Positions 59,236 to 64,000 of a DNA stretch of 64,000 bases are shown one piece after another. The DNA comes from Metallyticus violacea (taxonomy: Eukaryota > Arthropoda > Insecta > Mantodea > Metallyticidae). The stretch spans positions 139,787,001-139,851,000 of the forward strand of contig CM060831.1 in assembly GCA_030762175.1 (NCBI GenBank), read 5' to 3'. The translations under genes and the position numbers were made by a program. Below the pieces are notes generated by a model, which did not search any database, was not told the DNA's origin, and worked only from the letters and a program-made list of their open reading frames with translations. Each line of letters begins with the position of its first letter. Within the stretch, counting starts at the first letter, position 1.

Positions 59236-59377
59236 GTAAAAAGGTTTGAGTACTAAATTCTGTTATTTAATATGTTGTGGCTAAGTTTAAAAATATTAAA
59301 ACACTTGAGCGCCGCGAGTATACGCAAGAAAATACCGGGGGCAACGCGGGGTGAGCTATGTATGGGGACTTTATGCT

Positions 59378-59633
59378 TTTTTTTTTTTTTGATTGATTTA
59401 TTTACGGACGCTCTTTAACAGCTCAGGTCATCAGCGTCCCATTCAACTCATGGCGTGAAACGGCCGACAAATTTTGCTCAAAGGCCTGTCTTTCAGGCTT
59501 GAGGTTCCTTTTCGTGCCGTAAATGTACGACACGGGACCCACGGCTTTACTTCCCTTCCGAAGGAAGCTATACTTGGGATTTTTATACCCGAAAAAATCC
59601 ATCAGTCCTAGCCAGGTTCGAACCCGCGATGTT
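59378..59633 (-). mobile_element. SINE-1, 5'-truncated, 12-13-bp TSD
   Basis: GGACTTTATGCT (59366-59377) and GGACTTTTATGCT (59634-59646) flank it. T-run, then GATTGATTTATTTACGGACG, the full body, and box B complement GGTTCGAACCCGCG. It stops in the anticodon arm: box A and the 5' 40 bases of the head are missing although the target duplication is intact. Confidence 0.96.
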
Positions 59634-59646
59634 GGACTTTTATGCT

Positions 59647-61299
59647 GCTCTTACACAGTAATTAAAGTGACAAAACCAATTTTTACTATAATTTTAAGAA
59701 GAAATTGACAAATTTTGATACAGACGATGAGAATCGCCGCTTTTATGTTGTTGTGGCAAATTTAGTATATATTTAGAAACAATAGCTGTAGATGTGCCAG
59801 AAATATCATCAATGACAATTGAATAGCTTTGAGTAGCACAGAATTATAATGCAATTAGTAACTCTGTAATGAGCGTAAATTATTATTATTATTTTTAATT
59901 TCATTATTATATCTGAAGCTTCTTGAAATTTATTGCATAACCACTCCCACCATTTCCTTAATGAACCTATGTTCGTTATGATACTTTTGTTTTTTCAATA
60001 TTGTCATTAAATAATATGCCAAAAATGTTCATAATTGATATGTCCTTCAAGACGTTCTAAACACGCCCAAATCTTCCGTCATTTTCTGGTTTTTACGTAA
60101 ACGGGAGTTATTGAATTAACAATATGTTTATAGACGTGTTTGATTAGATTGTTATGGACCGAGGAAGACATTGCAACATTTCAGCCTTGCTTAAAGACTG
60201 GCCGTTTGTGCCAACGCCCTCAAGGAGATGGAATGGGATGAGCTAAGGGAGATAGCGGGTGGTCAGCATCCAGGGACGACAAGGCCAGACGAGTCCCTAG
60301 CAATGTTTACAGATTGAACATCCCGACGTCGGCGAAGCTTCCGTTCCATGGAGTTTGAACATAAAGAAACAACACAGAGCGAAAGAAAGATATGTTAAAG
60401 CTGACAAAATACCGAAAAAACATCACCAATATGCTGTTTAGCAAGGTATTTAGATCTCCAAAGGAGTGAACCAGCTTTAATTTTAGCTCTGGCGTAGGAT
60501 TTCTTCCACCTCGTGAATTAGTGCACATAACATTAATTCGTCGGCATCATTTTATTTCAGAGGGTGCTCTCACTTCACCCTCTCCAGTATAAAGAGAACT
60601 CGTGCCTGGAATTGAACCCCGGGCGCGCGTTGAGAGTGATGTTGAGTGGAGGAGACAACCTCGAAGCACTCGAAACTACCTCGTAAATGAAATGAGTAAA
60701 AAGGTTGGAGTAAGCTGTTAGTAAGATTGATTGTTTAGAAGTGCTGACCCTCGTTTGACACAAAATGCATCTAATTAGCGTCCGGTGCTGGGGGGAAAAA
60801 AGAAAAGAGAAAATAAATGCTGCTATCCCGAGGCATTCCCGACGCGGGTGTACTCGTAAATGTTCTGCAACGCGGGTGCTGGTTGTTTAGTCTCAGGAAA
60901 AGGGAAAAACACAGTGGAATTTGTAGCTATTGACAGCCTAGGTCACCTTTTCATAACAGCATACAGAAATATTGCGTTGCTTTTATTTTACTGAAAGAGA
61001 AGTGTAAGTAAGTGATATAGTTTCCATCTTGACTTTTCTACAGGATCTTAGATCGTATCTAATACATTGTGCCTGCATCCCAAGTTTTTAAAGGACATAT
61101 GCTAATAATGAAAAGATTCGATTCAAACTATCACACCACCATTACCATTACCAACACTACAATCACAATAATTGTTTGGAAACGATCATGGATTATATTT
61201 ACATTAGTAGCCCAAATTTGATGATTTTGATTGATAAGCGGGGGTGGGCTTATTACTTATTATATAGAGTAGACATACACATACATTCACACACAGACA
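59647..61299. other. Unassigned DNA
   Basis: Nothing recognised apart from short ATT runs near 59880. Confidence 0.5.
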
Positions 61300-62343
61300 C
61301 GAGGGCAGTTCATTAAAGAATGATTATATTTTATTTTTGGCAGCATACATTTACTCATCCTCAATTTTGATGATATTTCTAAAAGTAGTTGCCGTTATAT
61401 GCAATGCACCTGTTCCAACGTGTCAGCCAGTCTTCAGAATCATCTCCGCAGCTTTCACTACTGTTTCTGATGCTGAAACCCCCCTCCCATAAAGGTTTGA
61501 TTCAACAACAGCATTTGCAATGTGCAGCCGTGCATTATTGCAGCCTCCAGCTTGTACGAAAATGCGGCCTTTTGCGTATGTATAGACTTAAGTGTTTTCA
61601 GGACTCTATAGTATGTACAGTTGTGTGTGAAGGTACGACATGCTGGCATTTCATACTTGAAATGTTGAAAAATGAGATGACAATAACTTTCCCTTTAGCT
61701 GTTTTTGGTTTTGGTGATGATGGAGATCTCCACAGAAGCGTTGCTGTTCGCTACATCATCCAAGTTTCACCTGCAGTGATTCACTTTGAAAGAATCTCCG
61801 CATCTTCCTGAAACTTCAATCATCTTGAACTGCATGCACACTCGCACATGAATGTCAGCAGTCTTGGAACCCACCGTGCACAAACACATCTCATATGCAA
61901 CTTTTCAATTGCCAAAGTGTGGGAGGCACCCATCGAAGTTTTCAGAATTTCTGAGTGTCCTTAGTGTTATTTTACGATTGTTAATGTTTTCCTGCATAAA
62001 CTGGAGCACGGATCCACCTTCCTTTGAAATTAATTCCTCCCCTCTTTAACTATTTTAAACGATCTTCGAGTTATGCTGTAGGTAAGAACAAACTGTCCAT
62101 AGGCTTCTGCTGAAGATTTGTTTAGACGAAAGCAGCATATTGTTCGTCTCGTGTCACGTCCATTTTACTATAGGCGGAACTGAACATTTCTCAACTAGCG
62201 CCCCTCTCACGTACGGAAACCGGAAGTGGCAACAGGGAAAATTGTACCACCTGCACATTACATACTATGTTAATAAATATTGTAATTTTAGTAAGAGAAA
62301 TTATGTCTGTAAAATATGATTATTATTTATTGAATATCCCTCG
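61300..62343 (-). mobile_element. mariner with both ends, transposase broken
   Basis: 1044 bp. Left end CGAGGGCAGTTCATTAAAGA, right end reversed CGAGGGATATTCAATAAATA; TA follows on the right (62344-62345), CA stands on the left in place of TA. The transposase is on the minus strand: start-side DNA shared with 26440 (CAAACAAATCTTCAGC, reversed), GSKTADIHV near 61850, a degraded HTH and catalytic middle, and a C-terminus EDWLTRWNRCIAYNGNYF near 61400 (the RW+xCIxxxGxYF ending of mariner). It lacks a clean HDNA or SPDL block. Confidence 0.9.
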
Positions 62344-62439
62344 TAGATGGAATGAAGGTAGATGATAAAATTGTATTAAATTATTGGAAGTGAAGTACAA
62401 CCCGGCATTTGCCCTTAAATAAATGTTGTAATTCTGTTT
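62344..62439. other. Spacer between mariner and tandem array
   Basis: Less than 100 bases, AT-rich. Confidence 0.5.
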
Positions 62440-63335
62440 AATGAGCACATCTTTATTTTAATGGATGATCACATGCTTTATGAATGCGCCAAGGTTCTTT
62501 TATGTGTGCCTTAAATTGCTATCTTATGGATGAACTCTTAACTTGATTGTGACTGATGAACTTTTTTTTTCATGAACGAACTTATATTGTAATGTTCATT
62601 TTGAGAATGGTGTACGATCTAACATTTTTACATGTCCCAAAATTCCTCTCTTACAACAAATTTTTCTATGAATGAGCAGAGAAAATTTAATTTTAGTGAA
62701 TGAACGCAGATTTTAACCTTGCTTAAAAACACAGATTTTATTTGTGATAAATGAGTACAGATTTTTATTGTGACTAATGTAAACAAAGGATTTTATTTTC
62801 TATGAATGAACATGACTTTTTATTTCGATTGATAAACACATTTTTTATAACGATTAACGATCACAGATTTTTTTTTTCAGTTAATGAATTCAGATCTTTA
62901 ATTTGGTTTCATGAATACACATTTTTTGTTTCTCTTACCAGCCTAAATGTTTTATTTCGACTAATGAACAAAATATTTATTGATAAATGAGCACAGATAT
63001 TTATGTAATTATTGAGCATAGATTTTTTTTTATTTCGATTCGTGAGTATGCGTTTATTATTTTGATTAATGAACGCAGATTTATATATTGTTAGTTAGAT
63101 AAGATTTTTATTTGAAAATAAGCACACATTTTTTTTTTTTTTTTTTTGCTCTTAATGAACACAGACATATTTCAATTTGTGAACATAGATCTTTAATTTC
63201 GTTTAATAGTCACGTGATTATATTGTTTAAAGAATATATTTTATTACGATGAGTGAGCACAAAATTTTTTATGCAAATGGAGCACATATTTTATAAACGA
63301 ACAGAGATATTTATTTCAATTTGTAAACAATTCAA
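62440..63335. repeat. Degenerate tandem array, unit about 30 bp
   Basis: The phrase (A)TGAACACAGATTTTTATTT, with TCGATTAA following, recurs some 25-30 times with point changes and length changes: GAACGCAGATTTT at 62703, GAGTACAGATTTTTATTG at 62752, GATCACAGATTTTTTTTTTC at 62869, GAGCACAGATATTTATG at 62988, GAACGCAGATTTATATA at 63071, GAACACAGACATATTTC at 63157. Spacing clusters near 28-34 bases. One frame (62802-62990) therefore codes an accidental repeat of NEH-F-FRL residues. I see no known satellite in it. Confidence 0.88.
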
Positions 63336-64000
63336 TTAACTTGCTTATTTATCACAAAACAACCAGTTGAACGTCCTTATACTCCCAAAAATGTTTACGG
63401 GTTTTTTGTTTAGCAGCGATAACAACGAACGCTTTAAGCGCGTGGTTTTATAATGCCTGTATGCTAGAAACTGTTAAGAGATATAGTATTCACAGAAGAA
63501 CCATTAAGAATTTACATTTATTGAAAGTTATTTTGAGCACTTTAAAGTCATAAAAGGGTTGATTCATTGTACTTTATTAAGCATCTTAACCTATCATGCT
63601 TCATTTTAAAACAAACTATAGGTTCTTAACAGTTCAGATTTCAGAAAATGTTTAAAATGAACGTTATGTAGGAGAATCGAATTTCGAAGAAAATCATTCC
63701 GTTTATAATATCCCAGTTGTCCAGCACGCTCCCTCATGCGCTATCTGAGAGGCCGTTCTGGCGAATTCCTAAGGAATGTAACTTACTGTATCCATGAACC
63801 GATTTTTGAAAAAGGCTTCAAATCTCCACCGATCCTACTTAGTAGGCACCGAAAATTACAATGAAAAAAATTATATGCATATGTGTATGTGTGTGTTCGT
63901 TTAGGGGTCGCAATTTTTGTTTTTTTCTCAGCGAAACTCGGCATATAACCATCAATCAACAAACAATTTGTCAAGTTTGTTAACCAGCAAAATTGGATAT
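63336..64000. other. Unassigned DNA
   Basis: Nothing recognised to the end of the window. Confidence 0.5.

Noticed and set aside
62802..62990. 62-codon frame with repeated NEH-F-FRL residues
   Set aside because: The periodicity comes from the underlying 30-bp DNA repeat, not from a repeat protein.

Overview
This window reads as AT-rich, non-coding DNA from an animal nuclear genome. Ordinary genes are absent: there is no long open frame, no convincing exon-intron structure and no rRNA or functional tRNA. What can be recognised is almost entirely dead transposable elements. The mix (tRNA-derived SINEs, DD34D mariner, Tc1, a Tc1/mariner-type family with a DUF4817-like N-terminus, pogo and hAT pieces, LINE reverse-transcriptase scraps) fits an arthropod. 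A chelicerate such as a spider is my best guess, from general resemblance of the Tc1 and SINE sequences; the sequence does not prove it. The window is probably intergenic or inside a very large intron.

Layout. 0-16 kb: a hAT transposase scrap at the left edge, a Tc1 relic near 2.5 kb, scattered copies of one SINE family (here SINE-1, tRNA-Gly-like head), tRNA-like scraps, and long stretches with nothing recognisable. 16-24 kb: a mariner split by a second SINE (SINE-2, tRNA-Ser/Leu-like head), a third tRNA-headed repeat (SINE-3), two SINE-1 copies, a second hAT scrap also split by SINE-2, and a maT-like transposase relic. 26-31 kb: three mariner relics, a short retroposon-like insertion with a 12-bp target duplication, and a DUF4817-type N-terminus. 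31-35 kb holds nothing recognisable except simple repeats. 35-43 kb: a mariner 3' part, a palindromic SINE tail, a 170-bp tandem duplication, a mariner with both ends (38210-39463), a TIR-bounded DUF4817-type element (40133-40729) and a mariner with both ends, split by SINE-2 (41670-42961). 43-49 kb: a mariner N-terminus, two LINE relics, an inverted-repeat pair and a 145-codon open frame of unknown nature. 49-60 kb: SINE-1 copies, a DUF4817-type element with long inverted ends split by two SINEs (50551-51790), a pogo-like scrap, further DUF4817-type relics and a mariner relic. 60-64 kb: a mariner with both ends (61300-62343) followed directly by a degenerate roughly 30-bp tandem array of about 0.9 kb.

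How it fits together. The parts record layers of insertion: DNA transposons came first, and SINEs later landed inside them, with target-site duplications still readable. All transposase frames carry stops and frameshifts, so none looks able to make a working enzyme. I found no convincing new multi-gene system; the items worth a second look are structural.
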